A stretch of 64,000 bases of DNA, taken from positions 30,977-94,976 of the forward strand of contig NZ_JALKBZ010000005.1 of assembly GCF_023227765.1 (NCBI RefSeq). Reading direction: 5' to 3'. The first letter of the stretch is position 1; each line of letters starts with the position of its first letter. This document shows, in pieces, positions 51,558 to 60,434 of this stretch. The notes beneath the pieces were generated by a model. The model saw only the letters and a program-made list of their open reading frames with translations, made no database searches and was not told the DNA's origin. This DNA comes from Fuchsiella alkaliacetigena (GTDB taxonomy: Bacteria > Bacillota > Halanaerobiia > Halobacteroidales > Acetohalobiaceae). The translations under genes and the position numbers were made by a program.

Positions 51558-52040
51558 TTAATTATTGTCTAAAAGTTCTTCCAATTTAGCCAACCTAGGG
51601 TCAACTGTATGCATAAAACAGTCACAGTCATCCTCATTTAAGTTAAGACCACACCCTGGACATAGCCCAGCACAGTTCTGGTCACAAACGGGATTCATAG
51701 GAATAGCTACCATAATATTATCTCTAACTTCCTTGCTAATATCTATTATGGAATTCCTAGCAGCTTCAACCCTATCTTTGGAAACTTCCTCATTAATCTC
51801 AATAACTAACGGTAAATCAAAGCGCTTTAAGCACCTACTACAGGCTACATTAAATTCTAAGCTAATATCTCCACTAATTAAAAATTCATCCTCAGCATTA
51901 ATTACATGTAACTTAAGATTGATAGGCTTAGTTATCTCTATTTCTCTATCAATGATTTTAATATCTAAAGGATTAATTTCTGCCTCTAACTCTTTATAGG
52001 CACCTACGTCTTCAATAATATTATCAATAATAATTTTCAT
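51558..52040 (-). CDS. DUF177 (YceD/YlbN) family protein
   Basis: 160-residue DUF177 protein. It has SGDISLEFNVACSRCLKRFDLPL and the C-terminal PMNPVCDQNCAGLCPGCGLNL with paired cysteines likely to bind zinc. YceD-family proteins accompany rpmF in most bacteria and are implicated in 23S rRNA or ribosome metabolism, but the reaction is unknown. ATG follows TTGAGGTGATTAG. It is the first gene of yceD-rpmF under a strong promoter. Confidence 0.92.
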   Translation of the reverse strand: MKIIIDNIIEDVGAYKELEAEINPLDIKIIDREIEITKPINLKLHVINAEDEFLISGDISLEFNVACSRCLKRFDLPLVIEINEEVSKDRVEAARNSIIDISKEVRDNIMVAIPMNPVCDQNCAGLCPGCGLNLNEDDCDCFMHTVDPRLAKLEELLDNN

Positions 52041-52067
52041 CTAATCACCTCAAGATTTACCACATTA

Positions 52068-52097
52068 ATTATAGTATATAAGTTATAGTCTTGTCAA
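52068..52097 (-). promoter_or_regulatory. Sigma-A promoter of yceD-rpmF
   Basis: TTGACA (52092-52097), 18 bases, TATAAT (52068-52073) on the minus strand, about 28 bases upstream of the yceD ATG. Confidence 0.8.
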
Positions 52098-52207
52098 GGA
52101 TTAAGTAAGCTAAAGACTAAGCAGATCATTTAATAATAAATTTATTCAACATACTTAACTCAATAATTGAAAATAATATTATTACTACTTTCGGTAGGAG
52201 GGATAGT

Positions 52208-53278
52208 ATCAAAATAGCTATTATTGGAGCCGGACTTAGTGGCTTAACTGCTGCTTATAAACTAGAAAACTATGGATTTCAACCGATAATATTTGAAAAA
52301 AGAGAAAAAGTTGGGGCCCGCTTTGTTAATGCAGAAGCAATGATGCACTTTATAAACTCCCCCATCAAAGATGTCTTTTATTATTTAAGCCTCGAGCATA
52401 AGCTTCCCCTACAGCCAACTTTTCCCATCAGCAAATTGGAGTTTTATAGTCCCCAAGAGAAAGCAACTATTGCTGGAGATATTGGCTATATTACTATCAG
52501 AGGTAACTATCCTACTTCCTTAGAAAAGCAGTTAGCAAAATTAATAAATAGCAAAATAAACTACGAACAAGAACCTGATTATCAAAAACTAAAAAATGAA
52601 TTTGATAAGGTGATTATCGCTACCGGCGACCCTCAAATTACTAAAAATCTTAAGCAATGGCAAAAAACAGATGTTTCAGTTAAAATAATTGGTGCTACCA
52701 TCAAAGGTAATTTTGAAGTTACTACTGTTAAAATGTGGCTTAATCAAAACTTTGCTCCCCAAGGCTATGCTTACTTGCTTCCTTTTGAAGAAAAACTAGC
52801 CTCCATAGCTCTCGCAACCCCTTACGATATTGTAGACTGGAAAGAGCTTTGGCAGAAATTCTTAAATCAACTGAACTTTAACTTTGAAGTTAAAGATACC
52901 TTTCAAATAGATAAGTATGAAATAGGAAAAAGCAAAACCCAAGCCTTTGATAATACTTATCTAGTCGGTAATGCTGGCGGTTTTATAATGCCCTTTTTAG
53001 GTTTTGGGCAGTTTAGTGCTATAGAAAGTAGTCTGCTAGCTGTAGAAGCAATTACTCAAAACAAAGACTACAATCAGTTAACTAAAAGATTGCGCCGCGA
53101 CTATCAAGCCTCTTATAAACTAAGAAAGATAATAGGAGCAATGTCAAATCAGCACTACGATAAATTAGTTAAGAGCTTAAATAATAAATTAGTTAAGCAA
53201 TTATTTCTACAACGCAAAATTAATTTAACTAAGCTTATCGCTTGGTTAAGCACTCCTTTTGCCTCTAGACTTAATTAA
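52208..53278 (+). CDS. FAD/NAD-dependent oxidoreductase-like protein with an ATC start (unknown)
   Basis: 356 residues if begun at ATC 52208. The frame opens with IKIAIIGAGLSGLTAAYKLE, a complete dinucleotide-binding motif, and later has FEKREKVGARF, VIIATGDPQ and LVGNAGGFIMPFLGFGQFSA, as in geranylgeranyl-reductase-like flavoproteins; substrate unknown. Between the upstream stop (near 52121) and the first ATG at 52337 there is no ATG, GTG, TTG or CTG in frame, yet AGGAGG sits 6 bases before ATC 52208. Either it starts at ATC or it is losing function. Starting at ATG 52340 would delete the FAD motif. It is one of only two plus-strand genes. Confidence 0.75.
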   Translation: MKIAIIGAGLSGLTAAYKLENYGFQPIIFEKREKVGARFVNAEAMMHFINSPIKDVFYYLSLEHKLPLQPTFPISKLEFYSPQEKATIAGDIGYITIRGNYPTSLEKQLAKLINSKINYEQEPDYQKLKNEFDKVIIATGDPQITKNLKQWQKTDVSVKIIGATIKGNFEVTTVKMWLNQNFAPQGYAYLLPFEEKLASIALATPYDIVDWKELWQKFLNQLNFNFEVKDTFQIDKYEIGKSKTQAFDNTYLVGNAGGFIMPFLGFGQFSAIESSLLAVEAITQNKDYNQLTKRLRRDYQASYKLRKIIGAMSNQHYDKLVKSLNNKLVKQLFLQRKINLTKLIAWLSTPFASRLN

Positions 53279-53306
53279 AAAAACCCGTTTTGAAACGGGT
53301 TTTTTT
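53275..53306. terminator. Bidirectional terminator
   Basis: AAAAAAACCCGTTT / AAACGGGTTTTTTT hairpin between convergent genes, with A/T runs on both sides. Confidence 0.88.
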
Positions 53307-53898
53307 AATTAGTAGCCGCTTTCAACTTTTCATAAACTTCAAAATCATCTCTTGCTTCCTTGCTTCCTTCAAGATGATAGCTTAAATAATCAAGAGCAGT
53401 AGTCCCAGTCTCATCCTCTAGGCTAGCATCAACTTGATAAGTTAATAAAGAGTCTATAATCGACTCATTACCATTATAAGCAGCATGAATTAAAGCACTT
53501 TTACCTTTTTCATCTTGAGCATCAAGCTCTGCTCCAGCTTCAACTAAAAACTCTACTACCTCTAAATTACGAGCAGCCGCCGCCTTCATTAAAGGAGTCT
53601 CGCCATCCTCATTGGAATCATTAATATCCAAATCCTTAGCCATTGCTTCTTCAAGCTCAGCCACAGAAACAGAATGCCAATTTATATCTTCCATACTTAT
53701 CGACTCCTCTTCTGCTTCCATTTCTTCCTCAATTTCTTCTTCAATAATAGATGTCTCTTCTTCAACTGGAGCCTCTTCCTCCATAAAAGCTTCCTCTTCT
53801 GGTGCTGTAGTTTCCACTTCTTCATCATTAGTACCACAGCCTGAAATAACAAACAGTAAAATTAATACTAAAACTAACATTCTAACACTTTTTTTCAT
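53305..53898 (-). CDS. Ankyrin-repeat lipoprotein
   Basis: 197 residues. A lipoprotein signal (LVLVLILLFVISGC, lipobox Cys21) is followed by a Glu-rich, low-complexity spacer (about 25-70) and then three ankyrin repeats (DGETPLMKAAAARNLEVVEFLV, KGKSALIHAAYNGNESIIDSLL, GTTALDYLSYHL). Ankyrins mediate protein contacts; the protein should be anchored on the outer face of the cytoplasmic membrane or in the periplasm. No partner is apparent. The terminator at 53275-53306 covers its stop. ATG follows AAAAAGGAGGGAGTTATT. Confidence 0.85.
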   Translation of the reverse strand: MKKSVRMLVLVLILLFVISGCGTNDEEVETTAPEEEAFMEEEAPVEEETSIIEEEIEEEMEAEEESISMEDINWHSVSVAELEEAMAKDLDINDSNEDGETPLMKAAAARNLEVVEFLVEAGAELDAQDEKGKSALIHAAYNGNESIIDSLLTYQVDASLEDETGTTALDYLSYHLEGSKEARDDFEVYEKLKAATN

Positions 53899-53971
53899 AA
53901 TAACTCCCTCCTTTTTTTAAACTAAATTAACTACTACAACTTCCTGTTTATCTGTTCTATACTAATTGAGC

Positions 53972-53999
53972 TAATACCTCCTTTAATGATGAGGTATTA
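53972..53999 (-). terminator. Hairpin over the macro-domain gene stop
   Basis: Perfect 9-base arms TAATACCTC / GAGGTATTA overlapping the stop codon, but without a T run, so termination is uncertain. Confidence 0.4.
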
Positions 54000-54530
54000 A
54001 TATGTTAAAGTTGACAGTTTATGTTTATATGTTTCAAAGTCACTATCGCTAAATAGTACAAATCTTATTTTATTAAGCTGATTTAAGTTAGCTATTAACT
54101 CTGAAATCACTGTAAAAACCACTTCAGTTGCTTCATTAAGAGGATAGCCAAAAGTACCAGTGGAAATAGCCGGGAAAGCAAGTGAAGTTATTTTCTTTTC
54201 TTCAGCTAGTTGTAAAGAATTACGATAACAGTCTGCTAATAACTCAACTGCCGGTTCATCTCTTCCATAAACCGGTCCTAAACAGTGAATTACATACTGA
54301 TTAGGCAAATTATGTGCTCCAGTAATCACTGCTTCTCCAGGTTCAATAGGTGCTAAGGGCTGACATTCTTTTGCTAACTCCGGGCCCGCCGCCCGATGAA
54401 TAGCTCCTGCTACTCCTCCTCCAGTTTTCAACTGAGCATTAGCAGCATTAACAATAGCCACTACATCCTCCTGTTTAGCTATATCTCCTTGCACAACCTC
54501 CAAAGTAACTCCAGCTATCTCTTTTTTCAT
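53997..54530 (-). CDS. Macro domain protein (ADP-ribose-binding)
   Basis: 177-residue single macro domain (MacroD/YmdB type): VVQGDIAKQEDVVAIVNAANAQLKTGGGVAGAIHRAAG, HNLPNQYVIHCLGPVYG and SLAFPAISTGTFGYPLNEAT, containing the Asn and Gly-rich loop that hydrolyse O-acetyl-ADP-ribose or ADP-ribosyl bonds in relatives. Start ATG 54530 follows GAGGAGGTTTTAATT; the ORF to 54569 includes the ribosome site. It lies after ackA, from which a terminator separates it. Confidence 0.92.
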   Translation of the reverse strand: MKKEIAGVTLEVVQGDIAKQEDVVAIVNAANAQLKTGGGVAGAIHRAAGPELAKECQPLAPIEPGEAVITGAHNLPNQYVIHCLGPVYGRDEPAVELLADCYRNSLQLAEEKKITSLAFPAISTGTFGYPLNEATEVVFTVISELIANLNQLNKIRFVLFSDSDFETYKHKLSTLTY

Positions 54531-54611
54531 AATTAAAACCTCCTCTTTTATTATAACCCATCTTTTCAATAAATAACAGTCAATACCAGCTTAAAAACTG
54601 CTCAAATATAA

Positions 54612-54646
54612 AATAACCCCTGGAACAGCAGGCTCCAGGAGTTATT
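54612..54646 (-). terminator. Terminator after ackA
   Basis: 13-base arms AATAACTCCTGGA / TCCAGGGGTTATT with one G-U pair, 25 bases past the stop. Confidence 0.75.
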
Positions 54647-54670
54647 GTTTAATCTATTTATTTTTCTAGC

Positions 54671-55864
54671 TTACTCAACTAATTCTTTAGTATCGCGAGC
54701 AATTACTAGCTCTTCATTAGTTGGTAGTACCGCAGCTACAGTATCAGAGTCATCAGTAGTAATTATCTGATCTTCACCTCTGATATCATTCTTTTCTTCA
54801 TCAACTTTAATACCTAAGTACTCTAAGCCTTCTAGAATCTGGCTTCTAATTTCAATAGCGTTTTCACCAATACCAGCAGTGAAGACTACTATGTCTACTC
54901 CACCTAGTACTGCCGAATAAGAACCGATATACTTCTTCACTCGCTGACAGAAGACATCGATAGCTATCTGTGCTCTTTCATTACCTTCCTCAGCAGCTGC
55001 ACCGATATCTCTAAAGTCATTACTTACTCCTGATAGTCCAGCTACACCACTCTTCTTATTCAGTAAGTTATCTACCTCTTTAGGATCTAAATCTTCTTTT
55101 TCCATAATGAAAGGAACAATTGCCGGATCTAAATCTCCACAACGAGTTCCCATTACTAATCCTTCAAGAGGAGTTAAGCCCATGCTAGTATCCATTACCT
55201 TACCACCATCAACTGCTGCCATGCTGGCACCATTTCCTAAGTGACAAGTAATAATCTTTAAGTCCTCAATAGGCTTATCCAAAAGCTCAGCTGCTTTACC
55301 AGCTACAAACTTATGCGAAGTACCGTGGAATCCATAACGACGAATTCCATAGTCTTCATATAGCTCATAAGGAATAGCATACATATAAGACTTCTCTGGC
55401 ATAGTTTGATGGAAAGCAGTATCAAAGACCGCTACATCCGGAGTATCCGGCATTAACTCTTGACTAACCTCAATTCCTAATAAGTTCGGCGGGTTGTGTA
55501 AAGGTGCTAAATGCTTTACATCATCAATAGCATCATATACCTCATCATCAATTACTACTGACTCAGAAAAGTTTTCACCACCATGTACTACTCTATGGCC
55601 CACAGCTCCAATCTCGTCCATATCAGTAATTACTCCGTGATCATCATCCAATAAAGCATCGATCACCATCTTAATAGCTACATTGTGATCCGGAATATCG
55701 TTCTCAATAGTTACTTCCTCTCCATCAGCCGGCTCGTGAGTCAAAAAGGCACCATCAATGCCAATTCTCTCTATAACCCCACTCGCCAATACTGACTCAT
55801 CTTCCATGTTAATAAACTGATACTTAGCCGAAGAACTTCCACAATTCAATACCAATATTTTCAC
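54671..55864 (-). CDS. ackA: Acetate kinase AckA
   Basis: Interconverts acetyl phosphate and acetate with ATP formation, the energy-yielding end of acetate fermentation. 397 residues: [15 protein letters not shown] start, [52 protein letters not shown] and FTAGIGENA. Start GTG 55864 follows GAGGGGGAATAAATT. It lies 55 bases after pta, in one operon. Confidence 0.97.
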   Translation of the reverse strand: MKILVLNCGSSSAKYQFINMEDESVLASGVIERIGIDGAFLTHEPADGEEVTIENDIPDHNVAIKMVIDALLDDDHGVITDMDEIGAVGHRVVHGGENFSESVVIDDEVYDAIDDVKHLAPLHNPPNLLGIEVSQELMPDTPDVAVFDTAFHQTMPEKSYMYAIPYELYEDYGIRRYGFHGTSHKFVAGKAAELLDKPIEDLKIITCHLGNGASMAAVDGGKVMDTSMGLTPLEGLVMGTRCGDLDPAIVPFIMEKEDLDPKEVDNLLNKKSGVAGLSGVSNDFRDIGAAAEEGNERAQIAIDVFCQRVKKYIGSYSAVLGGVDIVVFTAGIGENAIEIRSQILEGLEYLGIKVDEEKNDIRGEDQIITTDDSDTVAAVLPTNEELVIARDTKELVE

Positions 55865-55919
55865 AATTTATTCCCCCTCTTTAAAATTATGTTTATGCTA
55901 TTAATAAAATTTAAAATAA

Positions 55920-56927
55920 TTATTGACTCTTTCTAAATTGAGACTGTGCTGCTGTAATAGCAGTTACAGTAACAATGTCCTCTACACTACAGCCTCTAGA
56001 TAAGTCATTAGCCGGTAAGGCAGTTCCCTGAATTAGCGGCCCAAAAGCATCTGCCTTAGCTAAACGCTGTACTAATTTATAAGCAATATTACCTCCATTT
56101 AAGTCTGGGAAGATTAAAACATTAGCCTTTCCAGCTACATCACTATCAGGAGCCTTCTTAGCCCCAATTTCAGGCACTAAAGCAGCATCTCCTTGCATCT
56201 CTCCGTCAACCATTAAGTCAGGAGCTTTTTCCTTACAGATCTTTGTTGCTTCAACCATTCTATCTACTAAAGGATGTTCTGCACTTCCCTTAGTGGAAAA
56301 GGATAACATAGCTACTACTGGCTCTTCACCTGTTAAAGATTCAAAGGTTTTAGCCGAGGAAATAGCTACTTCAGCTAACTCTTCTGGAGTTCCTTCTGGG
56401 AAAACTCCACTATCAGCAAATAACATCTTACCCTCTGCTCCATACTCACAATCAGGTACAATCATTAAGAAAGAACCTGAAACTACCGATACTCCTTCAT
56501 CAGTACCGATAATTCTGATCACTGGACGTAATACATTAGCAGTGGTATTTAAGGCTCCAGCTACTATTCCATCAGCAATCCCTTTTTCAACCAGCATAGC
56601 CCCAAAGTATAGAGACTCCTGCATCTGTTCTTTGGCATCTGCTTCTGAGATCCCCTTGTGTTTTCTCAATTCATAATAATCACTGGCAAAGTCATCTAAA
56701 CGATCCGACTCTGCAGGATCAATTATCTCAGCTCCGGAGATATCAACCCCCTCATCATCGGCAATACCATTTAGCTCATCTTCATTACCGATTAGAATAA
56801 TTTCAGCTATCCCTTCCTCTAAAATCTCCGGGGTAGCCTTAATCATTCTCGGCTCTGTACCTTCAGGTAATACAATAGTCTGCAGATCTTCACTTGCTTT
56901 TTTTCTGATTTCTTCTACAAAACCCAT
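55920..56927 (-). CDS. pta: Phosphate acetyltransferase Pta
   Basis: Converts acetyl-CoA to acetyl phosphate for AckA. 335-residue short form without the N-terminal regulatory domains: VLPEGTEPRMIKATPEILEE, AGALNTTANVLRPVIRIIG, ADSGVFPEGTPEELAEVAI, MLSFSTKGSAEHPLVDRM, and LIFPDLNGGNIAYKLVQRLAKADAFGP (written as two joined segments in the family). ATG follows AAAAGGAGGAAGATAAGAAT. It heads pta-ackA. Confidence 0.96.
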   Translation of the reverse strand: MGFVEEIRKKASEDLQTIVLPEGTEPRMIKATPEILEEGIAEIILIGNEDELNGIADDEGVDISGAEIIDPAESDRLDDFASDYYELRKHKGISEADAKEQMQESLYFGAMLVEKGIADGIVAGALNTTANVLRPVIRIIGTDEGVSVVSGSFLMIVPDCEYGAEGKMLFADSGVFPEGTPEELAEVAISSAKTFESLTGEEPVVAMLSFSTKGSAEHPLVDRMVEATKICKEKAPDLMVDGEMQGDAALVPEIGAKKAPDSDVAGKANVLIFPDLNGGNIAYKLVQRLAKADAFGPLIQGTALPANDLSRGCSVEDIVTVTAITAAQSQFRKSQ

Positions 56928-57174
56928 ATTCTTATCTTCCTCCTTTTGATTTATTTATTTTAATTTTCTGAAAATTAAAACTGGAACTCCTATAACTCCT
57001 AAGCTAGAGATATTAGTTACACCAGTTAATTTTCCCCTATACAATATATTCTGTATATCTTAGATTTTTCCTGCAAAAAATATAATAAAATTTTTATAAA
57101 ATAAAATAATTTTGAGCCAGGAATTGAAAATAAGATGCAGAAATACTAAGTAATAAAGGAGCAGTTGATAAATA
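56928..57174. promoter_or_regulatory. Divergent intergenic region between pta and tmcAL
   Basis: 247 bases without a gene; it must hold promoters for both directions. A near-palindrome ATACA-n8-TGTAT lies at about 57042-57059, and an AT-only 10-base stem (56958-56980) sits just upstream of the pta ribosome site. No convincing -35/-10 pair could be fixed in either direction. Confidence 0.35.
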
Positions 57175-58446
57175 ATGAAGATATTAGGAATTATCACCGA
57201 ATATAATCCCTTTCATAATGGCCATCTTTATCACTTGAATAAAGCTCTACAGCTCACCAAAGCCGACTATGTAATCTGTATTATGAGCGGTAACTTTGTT
57301 CAGCGAGGAGAACCAGCTTTCTTAAATAAATGGGATAGAACAAAGATGGCTTTAAAAGCAGGAGTAGACCTAGTTATAGAGCTACCTAGTAGTTATACTC
57401 TGCGTAGTGCCGAATACTTCGCCTACGGAGGAGTTCAACTATTAAATAAAACCGGTGTAGTCGATCAGCTAGTTTTTGGTAGCGAACTAGGAAAAACTGC
57501 TCCTTTATTTAAAATAGCTGAATTTTTAGCCACAGAACCTCCCTTATTATCGAAATTAATAAAAAAAGAGCTAAGTAAAGGGATTTCCTTTCCCCAAGCT
57601 AGAGCTAAAGCCTTGTCCACTTACTTTAAGCAAAATAATATCGACTTGAAAGTTGAAAAGATCATCAACAATCCTAATAATATCTTAGGCATTGAATATA
57701 TCAAAGCTCTAATTAATACCAAAAGCAATATTGAGGCTCTAGCTATTAAGCGTAAACAAGCTAAATACCATCAAGAAAGTATAGAAAGCAAAATAGCTAG
57801 TGCTACTGCTATTCGTAAGCGAATACTTAATTCCTCTAACCTTGACTTTCTAAATCAAGTAGTGCCCCCAGCAAGTAAAACAATTATCAGTAAAGCTCAC
57901 TCAGCAAATAAAAATCCTATCACTTTAGAAAACTTCCAACTACCAATTCTAACTCTACTCCGTCAGTTATCAGCTAAAGAGTTAGAGCAAATAGAAGATG
58001 TTAGTGAAGGACTAGCCAATAGAATTATCAAAGCTGCTGAACAGGCTAGCTGTTTGTCAACCTTAATAAAATCAATCAAAACTAAACGTTTTACTAGAAC
58101 TAGAATCCAGAGAATACTAACTCATCTTTTATTAGGTTTGAAAAAAACAGAGCTAGCAGAGTTTGATCAAAATCAGGGCCCTCAGTACTTAAGAGTACTC
58201 GGCTTTTTAAAGTCCAGCCAAAAATTACTTAAGCTACTTAAGAAAAATAGTCAATTACCCCTAATCACTAATGTAGCTCAGTATTACAAAAGTAACCATT
58301 CCCCTAACTCTGTTTTAGAAAAAATGTTAGCTAAAGATATTCAAGCCACCAATATATACTCGTTAGCATATAATAATGCTAAATATCGACAAAGCGGCCA
58401 AGACTATAGGGCCCCTATTATTTTAAAGAATCCAAAAAAGCAATAG
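57175..58446 (+). CDS. tmcAL: tRNA(Met) cytidine acetate ligase TmcAL (YlbM)
   Basis: Forms N4-acetylcytidine at the wobble base of elongator tRNA-Met using acetate and ATP. 423 residues: nucleotidyltransferase-like start KILGIITEYNPFHNGHLYHL with the HNGH motif, ADYVICIMSGNFVQRGEPAF, NKWDRTKMALKAGVDLVIELP and KLRxxT-like SATAIRKRIL. The start ATG is 13 bases from AAGGAG. It is divergent from pta-ackA, whose product acetate is its substrate. Its 3' end overlaps the convergent protease gene by 29 bases. Confidence 0.93.
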   Translation: MKILGIITEYNPFHNGHLYHLNKALQLTKADYVICIMSGNFVQRGEPAFLNKWDRTKMALKAGVDLVIELPSSYTLRSAEYFAYGGVQLLNKTGVVDQLVFGSELGKTAPLFKIAEFLATEPPLLSKLIKKELSKGISFPQARAKALSTYFKQNNIDLKVEKIINNPNNILGIEYIKALINTKSNIEALAIKRKQAKYHQESIESKIASATAIRKRILNSSNLDFLNQVVPPASKTIISKAHSANKNPITLENFQLPILTLLRQLSAKELEQIEDVSEGLANRIIKAAEQASCLSTLIKSIKTKRFTRTRIQRILTHLLLGLKKTELAEFDQNQGPQYLRVLGFLKSSQKLLKLLKKNSQLPLITNVAQYYKSNHSPNSVLEKMLAKDIQATNIYSLAYNNAKYRQSGQDYRAPIILKNPKKQ

Positions 58447-59437
58447 CCTCTTCTATATCAGCTATAGAAACAACTTCTATTCCCTCAGCTACTTCTTGAG
58501 CAGTTTGATAATTTTCAACTGGAGCTAAAAAGAAGTCAGCTCCCTCTTTACGAGCCGCTATTACCTTCTGTTGTACTCCACTAATCTGACCTACTTTTCC
58601 TTCTAAATCAATAGTTCCTGTACCTGCTATATCATTACCTGCAGTCAAGTCAGCTATAGTTAACCTATTCAAAATTTCTAAACTAAACATCATTCCAGCA
58701 GAGGGCCCGCCAATCTCTCCAGCCTCAATTTCAATACTTATTGGAAAATCAAAGCTACGCTGATAAGAAGAAATCAAAATCCCTAAAGAAGCCTGCTCAG
58801 GACTATCCTCTAACTCTTTAGTTTTAATATTAAAATTCAATCTTTCATCTCCTCTTTTAACAGTAAGCTCAGCTTCAGCTCCAATTTCTCTATCTTGAAT
58901 CAGATCCACTACTTCCGTTACCAGTTCTACTCTCTGTCCATCTACCTCCACAATAATATCTCCCGGTTCCAACTTTCCTTGCGCATAACTCTCTGCTAAA
59001 ACTTTAATCACTTCTGCACCTTGCCCACTAATCTGAGTTTCATAACCCGCCTTCTCCAAAGCCACTGCTTTGGCTTTTAACTGACTCTCCTTCATTACAT
59101 CACGCATCATTTCAAAGTACTCTTCCATCTCCACTCCAGGAGGTAATCGCTTTTCTAAAGGAACCAGATTTACTCCTTCAGGTCTAAATAAAGATACATA
59201 ATAATAATCCATTACACTAGCCGACTCTAGAGAAACAGCAGTTAACCTAAGATTTCCCTCAATATTCTCAAAATAATCACCATTATTTATAGTGATAAAT
59301 GAAGATAGTTCTTGAGCTATACCCGGTGATTCTAAATAATAATTAGTAGGCCAAAAATTAGCTGCAACTATTATCAAGCTCATAACTAAAATAATGACTA
59401 AAGTTCTTTTTAAACTTAACTTTTTAAGCTTTGACAT
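58418..59437 (-). CDS. SepM/YlbL-type PDZ and Lon-like serine protease
   Basis: Membrane-anchored protease, 339 residues: one N-terminal membrane segment (LVIILVMSLIIVAANFW), a PDZ domain (about 120-205, GKLEPGDIIVEVDGQRVE) and a C-terminal Lon-type domain with catalytic Ser in GGPSAGMMFSLEI and Lys in GVQQKVIAARKEGADFF. In streptococci SepM processes a peptide pheromone; here the substrate is unknown. Start ATG 59437 follows AAAGGTGGAAAGTTG, overlapping the patatin gene by 14 bases. Matches B. subtilis ylbK-ylbL-ylbM order. Confidence 0.92.
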   Translation of the reverse strand: MSKLKKLSLKRTLVIILVMSLIIVAANFWPTNYYLESPGIAQELSSFITINNGDYFENIEGNLRLTAVSLESASVMDYYYVSLFRPEGVNLVPLEKRLPPGVEMEEYFEMMRDVMKESQLKAKAVALEKAGYETQISGQGAEVIKVLAESYAQGKLEPGDIIVEVDGQRVELVTEVVDLIQDREIGAEAELTVKRGDERLNFNIKTKELEDSPEQASLGILISSYQRSFDFPISIEIEAGEIGGPSAGMMFSLEILNRLTIADLTAGNDIAGTGTIDLEGKVGQISGVQQKVIAARKEGADFFLAPVENYQTAQEVAEGIEVVSIADIEEAIAFLDSLK

Positions 59438-60218
59438 CAACTTTCCACCTTTCAATTGCCTCTTCAATAGCAGGCATCATTTTCCAAGCAGCCTCAACTC
59501 CTGCTGCTACACAGTCTTCGGCTTGATCTAAGTCTTGAGGAGAAACATGACCAACTTTAGGCTTAATTAAGATATCTGCTTCAACACTTTTATGTTTAAC
59601 TATTTGATTTTCCATAATACTAATAGACCTAAGAATAACATCAAATATATTATTAATCTTCTTTCGGGAGCTATCATCACCCACATCCACCCCAATAACA
59701 ATATCAGCCCCTAAGTCACTAAGTAGATCAACAGGAACTCTATTTACCAAAGCGCCATCTACTAATATCCGTTCACCAATCTCATGAGGAACATAAATAC
59801 CTGGAATAGAAATACTAGCTCTAATTGCTTCAGCTACTAAACCCTGATCTATAACAACTTCCTCTCCGGCCTCAATATCAGTAGCTACCACTGCTAAGGG
59901 GATATCCAGTTGTGAAAAAGCTTTATTTTTAGTCAGTATCTTTATAAATTCTTTTACTTTTTTGCCAGCAATTAATCCTCTTTTAGGTACTGTAAGATCG
60001 GTTATCAAGTCCCAATTCATCTCGTAAGCAAAGCTCTCCATTCTGTTAAGATCCATTCCCGCTGCATAAAAACCACCAATTAAGCTACCAATACTACTAC
60101 CAGCTATACAGTCAATTTTAATTCCATTATCCACTAATACCTGCAAAACCCCAATATGAGCTATTCCTCTAGCAGCTCCAGCTCCTAAAGCTAATCCTAT
60201 TTTAGGCTGCTTATTCAC
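59424..60218 (-). CDS. Patatin-like phospholipase family protein (YlbK/RssA-like)
   Basis: 264-residue patatin-fold esterase: GLALGAGAARGIAHIGVLQVL oxyanion region, the nucleophile in AGSSIGSLIGG and the catalytic Asp in LVDGALVNRVP, with VVATDIEAGEE in between. Substrate is unknown, probably a lipid. The start is GTG 60218, 8 bases after CTGGAG; the ORF to 60236 contains the ribosome site. It overlaps the protease gene and itself overlaps a small upstream ORF by 8 bases. Confidence 0.9.
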   Translation of the reverse strand: MNKQPKIGLALGAGAARGIAHIGVLQVLVDNGIKIDCIAGSSIGSLIGGFYAAGMDLNRMESFAYEMNWDLITDLTVPKRGLIAGKKVKEFIKILTKNKAFSQLDIPLAVVATDIEAGEEVVIDQGLVAEAIRASISIPGIYVPHEIGERILVDGALVNRVPVDLLSDLGADIVIGVDVGDDSSRKKINNIFDVILRSISIMENQIVKHKSVEADILIKPKVGHVSPQDLDQAEDCVAAGVEAAWKMMPAIEEAIERWKVDVKA

Positions 60219-60327
60219 CAATATCACTCCAGACATTAAATTCGTATATGGGTTTAATTCTAGATATCTCTTTTAATCCCTCTATCTTCCTAAGTTTAGC
60301 TTGAATATTTATATTAATTTCTACCAT
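60211..60327 (-). CDS. Possible 38-residue ORF overlapping the patatin gene
   Basis: ATG 60327 opens a frame reading MVEINIQAKLRK-like MVEININIQAKLRKIEG and ending VWSDIGE, whose stop overlaps the patatin GTG by 8 bases. The overlap would suit translational coupling, but there is no good ribosome site (only AAGTAAGT upstream) and no recognised family. It could be a leader peptide, a gene remnant or chance. Confidence 0.25.
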   Translation of the reverse strand: MVEININIQAKLRKIEGLKEISRIKPIYEFNVWSDIGE

Positions 60328-60384
60328 TACTTACTTATGCTAAAATATTAAAGTTTATTAATAATTACTAAGCTTTATTTGAAT

Positions 60385-60402
60385 AGTTATGTAGTCATAA
60401 CT
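60385..60402. promoter_or_regulatory. Inverted repeat AGTTATG-TAGT-CATAACT
   Basis: Perfect 7-base dyad in the 240-base region between the nitroreductase terminator and the patatin gene. It may be an operator for the patatin-protease operon; nothing identifies the regulator. Apart from this and the small ORF, nothing else is seen in this gap. Confidence 0.35.
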
Positions 60403-60434
60403 GACCAAGTATTAACTGTACTCTCTTTTGAAGT

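Noticed and set aside
51565..51999. Plus-strand ORF of 144 codons
   Set aside because: Lies entirely within yceD on the opposite strand and has no recognisable domain.
53612..53920. Plus-strand Ser-rich ORF of 102 codons
   Set aside because: Antisense of the Glu-rich spacer of the ankyrin lipoprotein.
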